Assembly: GCA_030432595.1 (NCBI GenBank)
Contig: JAUIGU010000008.1
Coordinates: 61,233 to 125,232 of the forward strand
Direction of reading: 5' to 3'
Source of the DNA: Phycisphaerae bacterium
GTDB taxonomy: Bacteria > Planctomycetota > Phycisphaerae > Phycisphaerales > Phycisphaeraceae
DNA: 64,000 nucleotides
The notes beneath the pieces are model-generated. The model made no database searches. It worked only from the letters and a program-made list of their open reading frames with translations, and was not told where the DNA came from. Both the position numbers and the translations under genes were made by a program. Positions 10,159 through 18,333 of the stretch are shown in pieces. The number at the start of each line of letters is the position of its first letter. The stretch's first letter is position 1.

Positions 10159-10268
10159 GGGAGAGTCCTGTCGAGTTGCGGAAGGGGTCTTTCTTCGGAG
10201 GGGTTTAGGCCGGCGGTACGGCGTGGGGTTTCAACAATGCGTTCGGCGCGGGCGGCGGCCATTCGCTA

Positions 10269-11384
10269 TCAGGCGGACACGGCTTGCTGCGGGGTGACCA
10301 GCACCGGGTCGATCATGGAACGGATGCGTTCACTTCGGCAGTCGCCGCGCAGCCGGGCGAGCAACTGCTCGACGCCGCGGTAGCCGATGGTCTCGATGCG
10401 GATGTCGATGGTGGCGGGCACGGGGTCCAGGCCGGCCAGGTGCGGGCGCTGGTTGTTGCAGGAGATGATGTCGACGTCTCCGTTTCGCCCCAGCGTCAGC
10501 CCGTGCGCCCGCAGGTTCAGGTACAGCGGCAGGACCTGGCGATCTTCGGCGACGAACAGGCCGATGGGCTGGTTCTTCAGCTTCATGAGCTGAGACACGA
10601 TCCGATCGACGTCTCCATCGGTGGCCTGCAGAACGCGATTGTGCGTGTGACCGTGGGCATGACCATTGGTATGGCCGTTGGTCTGGCCGTTAACCGGGGC
10701 GCGGTGTCCGTTCTGAAGCCGCCCTGCCGACGGATCGATCACCGTGGCGTTGACCCCGCGCGACTCCGCGGCGCGAAGAAACGCGTGCGAACGCACCTCC
10801 ATCGACCACGAGCGCCAGTCCACATTGCAGATCGCGAGTTGTTGGTGGCCGCGGTCCACGAGGTAGTCGGCGGCGATCTCGCCGATCGCCGAGTTGTCGG
10901 GCATGATCTGGTCGCCCCAGCCCGGGCGGTCACGGTTGGCCATCAACCAGACGCACGGGAAACGCTGGAGCATCGCACACGTCGGGTCGCCGGCCAGGTA
11001 GCCGTGGATCAGCAGTCCGTCGGGCGCGTCGCCGTTGTGCCCCAGTTCGATCGCCGACGGGTCGGCAAAGAACCGGATCGACACATCGACGCCGTAATCC
11101 GACGCGGCGCTGGAGACGCCGCGGATCAGCGACTCGAACCCCGGGGACAACTCCTCGCCGCTGTCGCCGAGGACCATGAAGACCAGACTGAGGCGCTTGC
11201 CGTGACGAGCGCCGTTTTCGGTCTGCCGACGCCGGCCGCGCCGGGACGGCTTGAAGTTCAACTGCTCGATCGCGGCGTTGACCACGCGCACGGTTTCGGG
11301 CGTCACGCGCGGATGGCCGTTAATGACCCGCGACACGGTCGACGACGAAACCCCTGCGGCTTTGGCGACAGCTTCCAGCGTCAT
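10269..11384 (-). CDS. LacI-family transcriptional regulator 1
   Basis: 371 residues from the chosen ATG. The N-terminus MTLEAVAKAAGVSSSTVSR is the LacI helix-turn-helix, followed by the hinge helix (VRVVNAAIEQLNF) and a periplasmic-binding-protein-like effector domain. An upstream in-frame start would add 42 residues, but a good sigma70-type promoter lies inside that extension, so the shorter start is preferred. Around residues 223-249 there is an inserted run rich in Asn, Gly and His (NGQTNGHTNGHAHGHTHN), unusual for this fold and apparently a small coding minisatellite. The gene is upstream of, and co-oriented with, the pseudopilin and tandem PL11 genes, so it probably regulates the pectin genes in response to a sugar ligand (inference). 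Confidence 0.92.
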   Translation of the reverse strand: MTLEAVAKAAGVSSSTVSRVINGHPRVTPETVRVVNAAIEQLNFKPSRRGRRRQTENGARHGKRLSLVFMVLGDSGEELSPGFESLIRGVSSAASDYGVDVSIRFFADPSAIELGHNGDAPDGLLIHGYLAGDPTCAMLQRFPCVWLMANRDRPGWGDQIMPDNSAIGEIAADYLVDRGHQQLAICNVDWRSWSMEVRSHAFLRAAESRGVNATVIDPSAGRLQNGHRAPVNGQTNGHTNGHAHGHTHNRVLQATDGDVDRIVSQLMKLKNQPIGLFVAEDRQVLPLYLNLRAHGLTLGRNGDVDIISCNNQRPHLAGLDPVPATIDIRIETIGYRGVEQLLARLRGDCRSERIRSMIDPVLVTPQQAVSA

Positions 11385-11450
11385 GGGAAACCAGGAAAAA
11401 GAGGGAGACCAATGAAAACCAGATGGCGACGAAACCGAAATGCCATCTTG

Positions 11451-11479
11451 ATTATGACCAGACCCATGGGATATGTCAA
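11451..11479 (-). promoter_or_regulatory. Sigma70-type promoter for LacI regulator 1
   Basis: On the minus strand a consensus TTGACA (11474-11479) is followed after exactly 17 nt by CATAAT (11451-11456), which matches five of six bases of the -10 consensus. The spacer contains the 8-bp palindrome CCCATGGG (11463-11470), a possible operator for autoregulation (inference). Transcription would begin near 11444, about 60 nt before the chosen ATG. Confidence 0.65.
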
Positions 11480-11605
11480 GAAAAATGTGGGATAAACTCG
11501 TTTTTCTCATGATATTTCATCGCCACGCCACAACACCGATGCTCAGCCGAAGCGGCTGCGATGCAAGTCACTGATCACAAAGAGTTTCTGAATCGAAAAG
11601 CAGAC

Positions 11606-12649
11606 CTAGCGGGCCGCCAACCCTTCAAGAACTCGCGGCAGAATCAGCTTCGGCGTGATCATGGTCGTCATGCGGTCGCTCAGACCGGCCCGCTGCATCC
11701 GCCACGCGAGTTGCTCGACCCCCTGCTGCCCGATGGCTTCGATCGCGATGTCGATCACCGCCGGCCGGGGAGAAAGGCCCACCAGATAGGCCTCTTCGTT
11801 GTTGCAGGTGATGACCTGCGTCTCGCCCGGGCCGAACACGACCCCGCGCCCCGTCAGCACGGGCACCAGGACGGCAGATTGGAGCGCATCAGCCACGAAC
11901 AGCCCCGTCGGCCGCGGGTCCAGGGCGAGCAACTCATCCACCAGGTCGTTGACCACATCCGGATCGAAACCTGGGCGTTGCTGCGGATCGGGCGTGTGGC
12001 GGCGGTCAATGGCGCAGGCGGGCCGACCCAGCGCTTTGGCGCTGCCCAGGAAGCAGTGCCCGTAAGACGCCAGGGCCCAGTGACCGCCGTCGAGGTTGAC
12101 GAAACACAGGTTTTCGTGGCCTTGTTCCGCGAGGAAACCCGCCGCCAGGTCGCCCACTTCGAGCGTGTCGGGCATGACCTGGTCGCCCCACTCCGGCCGT
12201 TTGCGGTTCCCCATGACCCAAACCGTCGGTACCTGCATCAACGCGTCGAGAAACGCCCCCGCCGGTCGCACGCCGTGCAGGATGACCCCGTCCAGCGCCT
12301 GCCCCTGGAGCTGGGCGGGCGGCTGATGCGGGTCCGGCACGTGGGCGAAGAGCAGCTTGTGGCGCTGCCCCGAAATCGCCTCGGATACGCCGCGCAGCAG
12401 GTCGAAAAAGCCCGGCGTAGAGGCACCGTCCGACCGGCCGACCACGAAAAAACCAATGGTTTTGACCGCGGATTGCCGGGACGCGGGCTTGGGGCCGGGC
12501 CGACGCTCCGAGGGCTCGTACGACAACTGCTCCATGGCCGCCATGACCGATCGGGCGGTTTCGGGGGCCACGCGCGGGTGGTTGTTGATCACCCGCGACA
12601 CCGTGGAGGTGGAAACCCCGGCCAGTTTGGCGACTTTTTCAATCGACAC
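11606..12649 (-). CDS. LacI-family transcriptional regulator 2
   Basis: 347 residues from a GTG start. The N-terminus MSIEKVAKLAGVSTSTVSR followed by VINNHPRVAPETARSVMAA is a complete LacI DNA-binding domain and hinge. The effector domain follows the same plan as the neighbouring regulator (GVILHG, ADALQSAVLVPVL, VITCNNEEAYLVG). The two regulators are in tandem on the minus strand, 221 bp apart, and are clearly related but diverged, so an old duplication with different ligands is likely. It faces away from the PEP-CTERM genes across a 467-bp intergenic region and may control them, the ABC importer, or itself; the ligand cannot be read from sequence. Confidence 0.92.
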   Translation of the reverse strand: MSIEKVAKLAGVSTSTVSRVINNHPRVAPETARSVMAAMEQLSYEPSERRPGPKPASRQSAVKTIGFFVVGRSDGASTPGFFDLLRGVSEAISGQRHKLLFAHVPDPHQPPAQLQGQALDGVILHGVRPAGAFLDALMQVPTVWVMGNRKRPEWGDQVMPDTLEVGDLAAGFLAEQGHENLCFVNLDGGHWALASYGHCFLGSAKALGRPACAIDRRHTPDPQQRPGFDPDVVNDLVDELLALDPRPTGLFVADALQSAVLVPVLTGRGVVFGPGETQVITCNNEEAYLVGLSPRPAVIDIAIEAIGQQGVEQLAWRMQRAGLSDRMTTMITPKLILPRVLEGLAAR

Positions 12650-13116
12650 GTTGGTGAATCCACGGAGTCAGAAGGACGTCTTCCCACCCTCAAAACCCGG
12701 ACTTTTCATGGGCCAGAATACTGTCTTTTCGGCAACATCGGCGGGAAAAGAGGGCTTTTCGGGCTGAAATGGATGACAATGCCAAAGTTACCGTCCGGCC
12801 CATGCAAGAAACGTGGAAATTGCGTGGCCGAATTCATGGTTGACATGCGGGAAAAAGCTGGTAACCTTGCTTGCGTCAGAAATCGGTGTGTGTGCCTTTC
12901 ATGTCGGATCTCTTTCGTACACCGCCCGCACCCGTCTCACTCGGTGCCGGTTTCCAGGGCTGAAAACGCCCCGCATTGAATCAGACTTGGACACAGCGAC
13001 CTTAAAAAAAGTGCGCGGTTCCGTCACCTCGCACCCCTTGATTTGAAGGCTTTCGTGACCCGTCCCGTTTTCTTCTTTCTACCTGACTTGTGACATTTAC
13101 AGGAGGACTCTCACCC
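12650..13116. promoter_or_regulatory. Divergent intergenic control region between LacI regulator 2 and a PEP-CTERM gene
   Basis: No gene seen in these 467 bp. A plus-strand promoter-like pair is TTGACA at 12840-12845 and TAACCT at 12862-12867 (16-nt spacer, weak -10). A perfect inverted repeat GAAAAG-AGGG-CTTTTC lies at 12745-12760 and could be an operator. A strong AGGAGG ribosome site at 13101-13106 precedes the downstream start codon. Assigning any of these to a LacI protein is inference. Confidence 0.4.
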
Positions 13117-14220
13117 ATGCGTACGTTCAACCGTTCGATGACCACCGCGGCCGCGCTGGCGGCGTTTCTCACGGCCGGCTCGGCCTGGGCCGACACCGCC
13201 GACGTCACCCCGTCCCACGACACCTACGTCCGTTCTGTACAGACCGGCGGCGAGGACTTCACTTGGTTGTTCGCTTACGACGCCCCGGTGTTTGACGTGC
13301 GTCAGTTGGCGGCCAACTCATTCGTCACCTACATCCAGTTCGACCTCTCGAACCTGGACATCGCCACCCTCAACGACGCGACGCTGACGCTTTACAACAT
13401 GGGCGCCGCCCGCAACGACTTCATCGTGCCCGGCCGGTTCTCCGTCCACGGCCTGCCTGGCCCCGAGAACGCGAACTGGAACGCCACCAACACCCCGCAG
13501 GACTGGATTGAGGGCGACGAAGTCACCCAAGGTCTGGACTTCTCCAACGCCGGCTTCGAGTGGACCGACGACCCGACGATCGGTGCCGGCACCTTTGCGA
13601 CCAACAACGACTCGGGCCTCGACCTGGATCGCGTCGTTGTGCTGGACCCCGAGATCGATCCGCTCGTCGCGATCACCGAAGACCTCTCCGCGATTGACAA
13701 CGTCAACACGTTCGATGGCCCAGTTTCCATCACCGGCCAGGCGCTGGTGGACTTCATCACCGAACGCGTCGGGAGCTCGGACAACCCCGGCAAGGTCACG
13801 TTCCTGACCACCATCCGCAGCACCAACCGCGGCTACGGCTTCGCCAGCAAAGAGTTCGAGATCGTGGGCGAAGACCCCGGCGGCGACTACAACGAGTCCG
13901 GCCAGACGGAGCAGGGCGACCTGGACCTGGTGCTGGGCAACTGGGGCCTGGACACCGACGCCAACCCCGTCCCCGCCGCCTGGACCAATCCCAACCAGCA
14001 ACCCGATGGCCTGATCGACCAGGCCGAGCTCGACGCCGTGCTCCTGAACTGGGGTGCGACCACCGGCGGCGGCGGCGACCCCACGCCGTTCTTCCCGACG
14101 CTCTCGCTGGACTTCGACGGCACACCGGCGATCACGGTCGAAGGTGAGGCCGTGCCCGAGCCCGCGACGCTGGCCTTGCTCGGCCTGGGTGGCCTGGCGA
14201 TGCGGCGTCGCCGCGCGTAA
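13117..14220 (+). CDS. Secreted DNRLRE-like protein with dockerin-like module and PEP-CTERM tail
   Basis: 367 residues. The ATG is set by AGGAGG 10 nt upstream and is followed by a signal peptide (TTAAALAAFLTAGSAWA). The mature part starts with a beta-sandwich resembling DNRLRE/CBM96-type carbohydrate-binding modules (SHDTYVRS, TYIQFDLSNLDIATLNDATL). It continues with the paired EF-hand module also found in the tandem PL11 lyase (EQGDLDLVLGNWG, then IDQAELDAVLLNWG), and ends in a PEP-CTERM sorting signal (VPEPATLALLGLGG plus Arg-rich tail). It is probably exported, processed by an exosortase-type system and displayed at the surface, perhaps to bind pectin. The binding target is inference. The next gene encodes a shorter relative lacking the EF-hand module. 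Confidence 0.85.
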   Translation: MRTFNRSMTTAAALAAFLTAGSAWADTADVTPSHDTYVRSVQTGGEDFTWLFAYDAPVFDVRQLAANSFVTYIQFDLSNLDIATLNDATLTLYNMGAARNDFIVPGRFSVHGLPGPENANWNATNTPQDWIEGDEVTQGLDFSNAGFEWTDDPTIGAGTFATNNDSGLDLDRVVVLDPEIDPLVAITEDLSAIDNVNTFDGPVSITGQALVDFITERVGSSDNPGKVTFLTTIRSTNRGYGFASKEFEIVGEDPGGDYNESGQTEQGDLDLVLGNWGLDTDANPVPAAWTNPNQQPDGLIDQAELDAVLLNWGATTGGGGDPTPFFPTLSLDFDGTPAITVEGEAVPEPATLALLGLGGLAMRRRRA

Positions 14221-14332
14221 GACGGATACAGCGCCCGCCCGGGGTCGGTCCGGTGGCCGGCCCCCGGCGGGTTCATCACGATTCCCAAGTTCCTGATTCT
14301 GGTTTGTTTTTGTTCTACAAAGGAGGAAAGTC

Positions 14333-15082
14333 ATGAAGACTGTGTTGAAGACCTTTTCGATTGTGGCGGCAACGGCCGCGTTGGCCGGTTTCGCGGCCGA
14401 CTCTACGGCTCAGTTGTTGATCACGACCGCCGACGGCAACGGTGCTGACACGTACCTGATCAATGACCAGGGCCCGGGCACCGGTGTGGCCCAAGGCGGT
14501 TCCGATTTCATGGAACTGCGTCAGCTGCCCGATGTGCGGACGCGCATCCCCTACTTCCGCTTTGACCTCAGCGGTGTGACCGGCGACCTCAGCGGGGCGA
14601 CGATCACGATCAACGGCGAAAACGTCAACCGGAACCGGCCGCTGGCTATCTACGGCCTCAACGATGGTGCGACCGGCGGACAAGGCGAGAACTGGGATGA
14701 GTCGACGCTTCTCTACAGCGACGCTGCCGGCTTCGACCCCGCGGCGGACGGTCAGTTTGCCTTCAGCTCGGATATGACCGCGTCCCGTATCGCCCGGACC
14801 GCCGGTTCGGCGGTGGGCCCGAACATCACTGAACTCAGCGTTGACCTCGACAACTTCCTGGCGGCGGACACGGACGGCCTGGTGACCTTCGCGGTCATCC
14901 TCGAAGAAGTTGTCAACGGCTCCGAAGACTTCTTCTTCTACACCAAGGAATCGCTCGACGGCAACACCGGAGCCCCGCTCGGCCTGGAACCGGTCCTCAC
15001 GCTGCCCAACATCCCCGAGCCCGCCTCGGCCGCGCTGTTGGGCCTGGGCGGCTTGGCGATGCTGCGTCGTCGCTCGGCCTGA
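14333..15082 (+). CDS. Secreted DNRLRE-like protein with PEP-CTERM tail
   Basis: 249 residues with a signal peptide (LKTFSIVAATAALAGFAADSTAQ). One beta-sandwich domain follows, with the pattern (IPYFRFDLSGVTGDLSGATITI) seen in the preceding protein, then a PEP-CTERM signal (IPEPASAALLGLGG, Arg-rich end). AGGAGG at 14321-14326 fixes the ATG. It lies 112 bp after the larger homologue and is followed by two hairpins, the second a clear terminator, so the two genes likely form one transcript. The role is not known; a surface carbohydrate-binding or matrix protein for pectin use is the best guess from fold resemblance and context. It lacks the dockerin-like module of its neighbour. Confidence 0.82.
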   Translation: MKTVLKTFSIVAATAALAGFAADSTAQLLITTADGNGADTYLINDQGPGTGVAQGGSDFMELRQLPDVRTRIPYFRFDLSGVTGDLSGATITINGENVNRNRPLAIYGLNDGATGGQGENWDESTLLYSDAAGFDPAADGQFAFSSDMTASRIARTAGSAVGPNITELSVDLDNFLAADTDGLVTFAVILEEVVNGSEDFFFYTKESLDGNTGAPLGLEPVLTLPNIPEPASAALLGLGGLAMLRRRSA

Positions 15083-15128
15083 ATGCCTCCAGACACCACC
15101 GTTTCATAACGGTGTGAAAATGATCCAG

Positions 15129-15164
15129 CTCCGGGCCTTGCCAACGCAGGGCCCGGAGTTTTTT
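15129..15164 (+). terminator. Rho-independent terminator after the PEP-CTERM gene pair
   Basis: A perfect 9-bp stem CTCCGGGCC / GGCCCGGAG (15129-15137 with 15150-15158) is followed directly by six T. A smaller hairpin, CACCGTT-TCAT-AACGGTG at 15097-15114, lies just upstream. Confidence 0.85.
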
Positions 15165-15323
15165 ATGCACACCGCGCGTCCGCAAGCCGCCCCGTATCGG
15201 CGGGCATCCCGTACAAGTGCGCTGGCAACTCACGCGAACGATCGGAAGTCGAGCCTGTAGACTGCGGTGGTCTCTTGGAGCGCGAGCTTCTCGCCGTTTT
15301 CCTTTCTGAAGCCGGAATCGTCC

Positions 15324-16637
15324 ATGGGTGCCAAAGCCGCTCTGGTGTTGATGGCGATGCTCAGCCTCGGGCTGTACACCGCGCGCGAGTGGGACGGCAC
15401 GCTGGGCACTTCCGACGAACGTGTCATCCACCTCAACTTCTGGAACGGCTTCACCGGGCCCGACGGCCGAACGATGCTGGAGATCATCCGGCAGTTCAAC
15501 GAGTCGCACCCGGGCATCGAGGTCACGATGCAGCGGATGGAGTGGGCGATCTACTACAACAAACTCATGGTCGCGGGCATCGACGACCGCGCCCCGGAGG
15601 TGTTCGTCATCCACGCGAGCACGCTGCCACGCTTCGCCCGGGCCGGCTTCATCGCGGGCATCGACGAACTGTTCGAGGGCAGCCCACCGAGGCTTCCGCT
15701 CGACGACTTCGAGGCGGAGCTCATGCGGCAACTCCGCTACGACGGACAGACCATCGGCGTCCCCATGGACATCCACCCGCAGGGGCTCTACCTCAACGCG
15801 GCGCTTCTGCGTGAAGCGGGATTGGTGGACACAAAAGGTCAGGCTCGGCCGCCCGTGACATACGACGAATTCATGGCCGCCGTCCACGCGATGCACGACG
15901 ACCCCGACGGCGACGGCCGCGCGGACCAGTGGGGCTTCTCGTGGTCGATGTGGCGGCACAACTTCCAGTCGCTCATGCCGCAGTTCGGCGGGCGCTATTT
16001 CAACGACGACGGAACAAGCGCCTTGGATTGCCCGGAGAACGTCGCGGCGCTCGCGTTCATGGTGTCATTGCGCGAAGGCGAGCTGCTCGTCCCGCCGCCG
16101 GAAAACAACCTGGGCTGGGTTGGGTTCCGGCAGAAAAAGGTCGCGATGGTGTTCGACGGCGTGTACATGCTCGGCGACCTCAAACGGCTCGAAGGCCTCG
16201 AATACGTCGCCGCACCCATGCCCCAGATCGGCCCAAACCCCGGCACGCACGGCGACGCCCACGTCATGTGCCTCCAGGAAGACCTCGACGACGACACCCG
16301 CGCCGCGGCGCTCGAGTTCATGGCCTTCGTCTCCGACCACGGCCTGAACTGGGCCGACGCCGGCCAGGTCCCCGCCCGCCGCAGCGCCCGCGAATCCGAG
16401 GCGTTTAAATCAATGCAGGTGCAAAGCGCGTTCGCTGAGCAGTTGCCGTACGTGCTCTTCCCGCCCCGTTCGCCCGCGGTGTTCGAGTTGCAGCAGCAGC
16501 TCGATTTCGCGGTCGAGAAAGCGTTGCGTGGCCGGGCGACCCCGGAAGAAGCGTTGCGCGAAGCCCGCGAGAACTTCGAGACCTTCGTCAGGAACGCGGG
16601 CCTGCCCATGCTGGCCGACTCGGAGGCGCCGTCGTGA
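15324..16637 (+). CDS. ABC sugar importer, extracellular solute-binding protein (family 1)
   Basis: 437 residues from the ATG. An upstream in-frame GTG would add 19 residues and spoil the signal sequence, so MGAKAALVLMAMLSLGLYTA is taken as the membrane/export segment. The body is a family 1 (MalE/UgpB-like) binding protein: VIHLNFWNGFTGPDGRTMLEII, FNESHPGIEVTMQ, a VGFRQKKVAMVFDG segment and the hinge region. It would capture oligosaccharides outside the membrane and deliver them to the two permeases that follow. Its stop codon overlaps the next start by one base. No lipobox cysteine is visible. Substrate by context: arabinan or RG-I oligosaccharides (inference). Confidence 0.9.
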   Translation: MGAKAALVLMAMLSLGLYTAREWDGTLGTSDERVIHLNFWNGFTGPDGRTMLEIIRQFNESHPGIEVTMQRMEWAIYYNKLMVAGIDDRAPEVFVIHASTLPRFARAGFIAGIDELFEGSPPRLPLDDFEAELMRQLRYDGQTIGVPMDIHPQGLYLNAALLREAGLVDTKGQARPPVTYDEFMAAVHAMHDDPDGDGRADQWGFSWSMWRHNFQSLMPQFGGRYFNDDGTSALDCPENVAALAFMVSLREGELLVPPPENNLGWVGFRQKKVAMVFDGVYMLGDLKRLEGLEYVAAPMPQIGPNPGTHGDAHVMCLQEDLDDDTRAAALEFMAFVSDHGLNWADAGQVPARRSARESEAFKSMQVQSAFAEQLPYVLFPPRSPAVFELQQQLDFAVEKALRGRATPEEALREARENFETFVRNAGLPMLADSEAPS

Positions 16638-17512
16638 TGGATTGGCTCCGCCGTGTCGCCCCGTACTTGTTCATCACGCCGTACGCGTTGGCGTTCACGT
16701 GCTTCATCATCCTGCCGTTCTTCGTCGCGTTCGGGCTGGCCTTCGTGAAGCTCGAGCTGACCTCCCAGCAGCCCGCCGCGTTTGTCGGGTTCGACAACTT
16801 CCGCGAAGCACTGGGCGACCCGTACTTCCGGAAATCGTTGTGGGTGACGGTTTACTTCGTCGTGCTGGCCGTGCCCACGACCGTGGCGCTGGCGATGGCG
16901 TTGGCCGTCGGGATGCAGGCCATGACGCAGCGCTGGGCCCGGAACACGGTGCGGGCAATGCTGTTCGTGCCGGGCATGCTGAACGTCGCGGTGGCGGCGA
17001 TCCTCTGGCAGTGGTTTTTCAACGGCGAGTTCGGGCTGTTCAACCACCTGCTCGAAAGCCTTGGGCTGCCTCGGCTTCCGTGGATCAGCAGCCGGGCGCT
17101 CGCGATGCCCAGCATCGTGTTCATGACCTTGTGGTGGACGGTCGGCGGCTCGGCGATCCTCTTGCTCGCGGGCCTGCAACAGATCCCCGGCGAGCTGTGG
17201 GAGGCCGCCTCGCTCGACGGCGCTGGGGCGTGGAAACGGTTCACTCAGATCTCGCTGCCGATGGTGCGCCCGGTGCTTCTGTTCGTGCTGGTCATCAACA
17301 CCATCGGCGCGTTTCAGGTGTTCGGCCAGACGTACCTCATGACGCGCGGCGGGCCCGAGCTCGCCACCCGCAGCGTCGTGCAATACATCTACGAGACCGC
17401 GTTCAACAACTACCGGCTCGGGTACGGCGCCGCGATGAGCTGGCTGCTCTTCATGCTCATCGCGGCGTTCTCGCTCGTGCAGTTCTTCGTGCTGCGGAAG
17501 GTGGACGCATGA
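16637..17512 (+). CDS. ABC sugar importer permease (MalF/UgpA type)
   Basis: 291 residues with about six membrane helices, beginning YLFITPYALAFTCFIILPF. The cytoplasmic EAA loop, which contacts the ATPase, reads ELWEAASLDGAGAWKRFTQI. The start is the ATG overlapping the preceding stop (TGATG). It works as a heterodimer with the next permease. The operon contains no ATPase gene, so a shared MsmX/UgpC-like ATPase encoded elsewhere would have to drive it (known for many CUT1 importers; inference here). Confidence 0.93.
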   Translation: MDWLRRVAPYLFITPYALAFTCFIILPFFVAFGLAFVKLELTSQQPAAFVGFDNFREALGDPYFRKSLWVTVYFVVLAVPTTVALAMALAVGMQAMTQRWARNTVRAMLFVPGMLNVAVAAILWQWFFNGEFGLFNHLLESLGLPRLPWISSRALAMPSIVFMTLWWTVGGSAILLLAGLQQIPGELWEAASLDGAGAWKRFTQISLPMVRPVLLFVLVINTIGAFQVFGQTYLMTRGGPELATRSVVQYIYETAFNNYRLGYGAAMSWLLFMLIAAFSLVQFFVLRKVDA

Positions 17513-18333
17513 AACGGCTCAAACGCCACCTCCCCGACGCGATCATGGCGTTCACGGCACTGTCCTTTGTGCTTCCGCTGGTGGTCATGCTGCTCACGTC
17601 GTTCAAGCCCGAAGCCGAAGTGCTCAACCCCGAGTCGGTCGTGCCCGATGACTGGACCACGTCTAACTACCAACACGTCCTGGGCTGGTCGGAGGAAGCA
17701 CCGTTCGTGCGGTGGTTACTCAACAGCCTGTTTATCTCGACGACGGTGACGCTGCTGGTCATGCTGTTCTCGGCGATGGCGGCGTACGCGATCACCCGCC
17801 TGCGCCTGCCCGGCACCAAGGCGTTCCTCGGCCTGGTCGTCGCGACGATGATGCTGCCCGCGCAGCTCTTTCTCGTACCGGTGTACCTGATCCTCAGTCA
17901 GCTGCGCCTGCTCGACACGCCGTGGGCACTCATCATCCCGGCCACGGCGGGCGGGTTCGGCGTGTTCCTGATGTGCCAGTTCATGAGAGCGGTGCCGCGC
18001 ACAATCGAGGAGGCGGCCCTGATCGACGGCTGCTCGAAGCTCGGCGTGTTCCTGCACGTCAACCTGCCGCTGTGCGCCCCGGCGCTCGCGACGCTCGGCG
18101 TGTTCACGTTCATTGGCTCGTGGAACGACTTCGTCGGACCGCTCATCTTCCTCGACTCCATCCGCAACTACACGCTGCCCGTCGGAATCGCGCTCTACCA
18201 GAGCTCGTATGTCACCGAGTATGGGCTGACCCTGGCCACGAGCGTGCTCGCCACCGCCCCGCTCATCGTGGTGTTCATGGTGTTCCAGCGCCAGATCATC
18301 GAGAGCATGGCCACGTCCGGAATGAAAGGATGA
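17509..18333 (+). CDS. ABC sugar importer permease (MalG/UgpE type)
   Basis: 274 residues from an ATG that overlaps the previous stop by 4 nt (ATGA). It has about six membrane helices and an EAA loop, TIEEAALIDGCSKLGVFLHV, of the MalG type, with the usual short C-terminus. It pairs with the upstream permease to form the channel of the CUT1-type importer. Its own stop overlaps the GH43 start by ATGA, so the four genes binding protein-permease-permease-hydrolase are translationally coupled, tying import to arabinan breakdown. Confidence 0.93.
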   Translation: MKRLKRHLPDAIMAFTALSFVLPLVVMLLTSFKPEAEVLNPESVVPDDWTTSNYQHVLGWSEEAPFVRWLLNSLFISTTVTLLVMLFSAMAAYAITRLRLPGTKAFLGLVVATMMLPAQLFLVPVYLILSQLRLLDTPWALIIPATAGGFGVFLMCQFMRAVPRTIEEAALIDGCSKLGVFLHVNLPLCAPALATLGVFTFIGSWNDFVGPLIFLDSIRNYTLPVGIALYQSSYVTEYGLTLATSVLATAPLIVVFMVFQRQIIESMATSGMKG

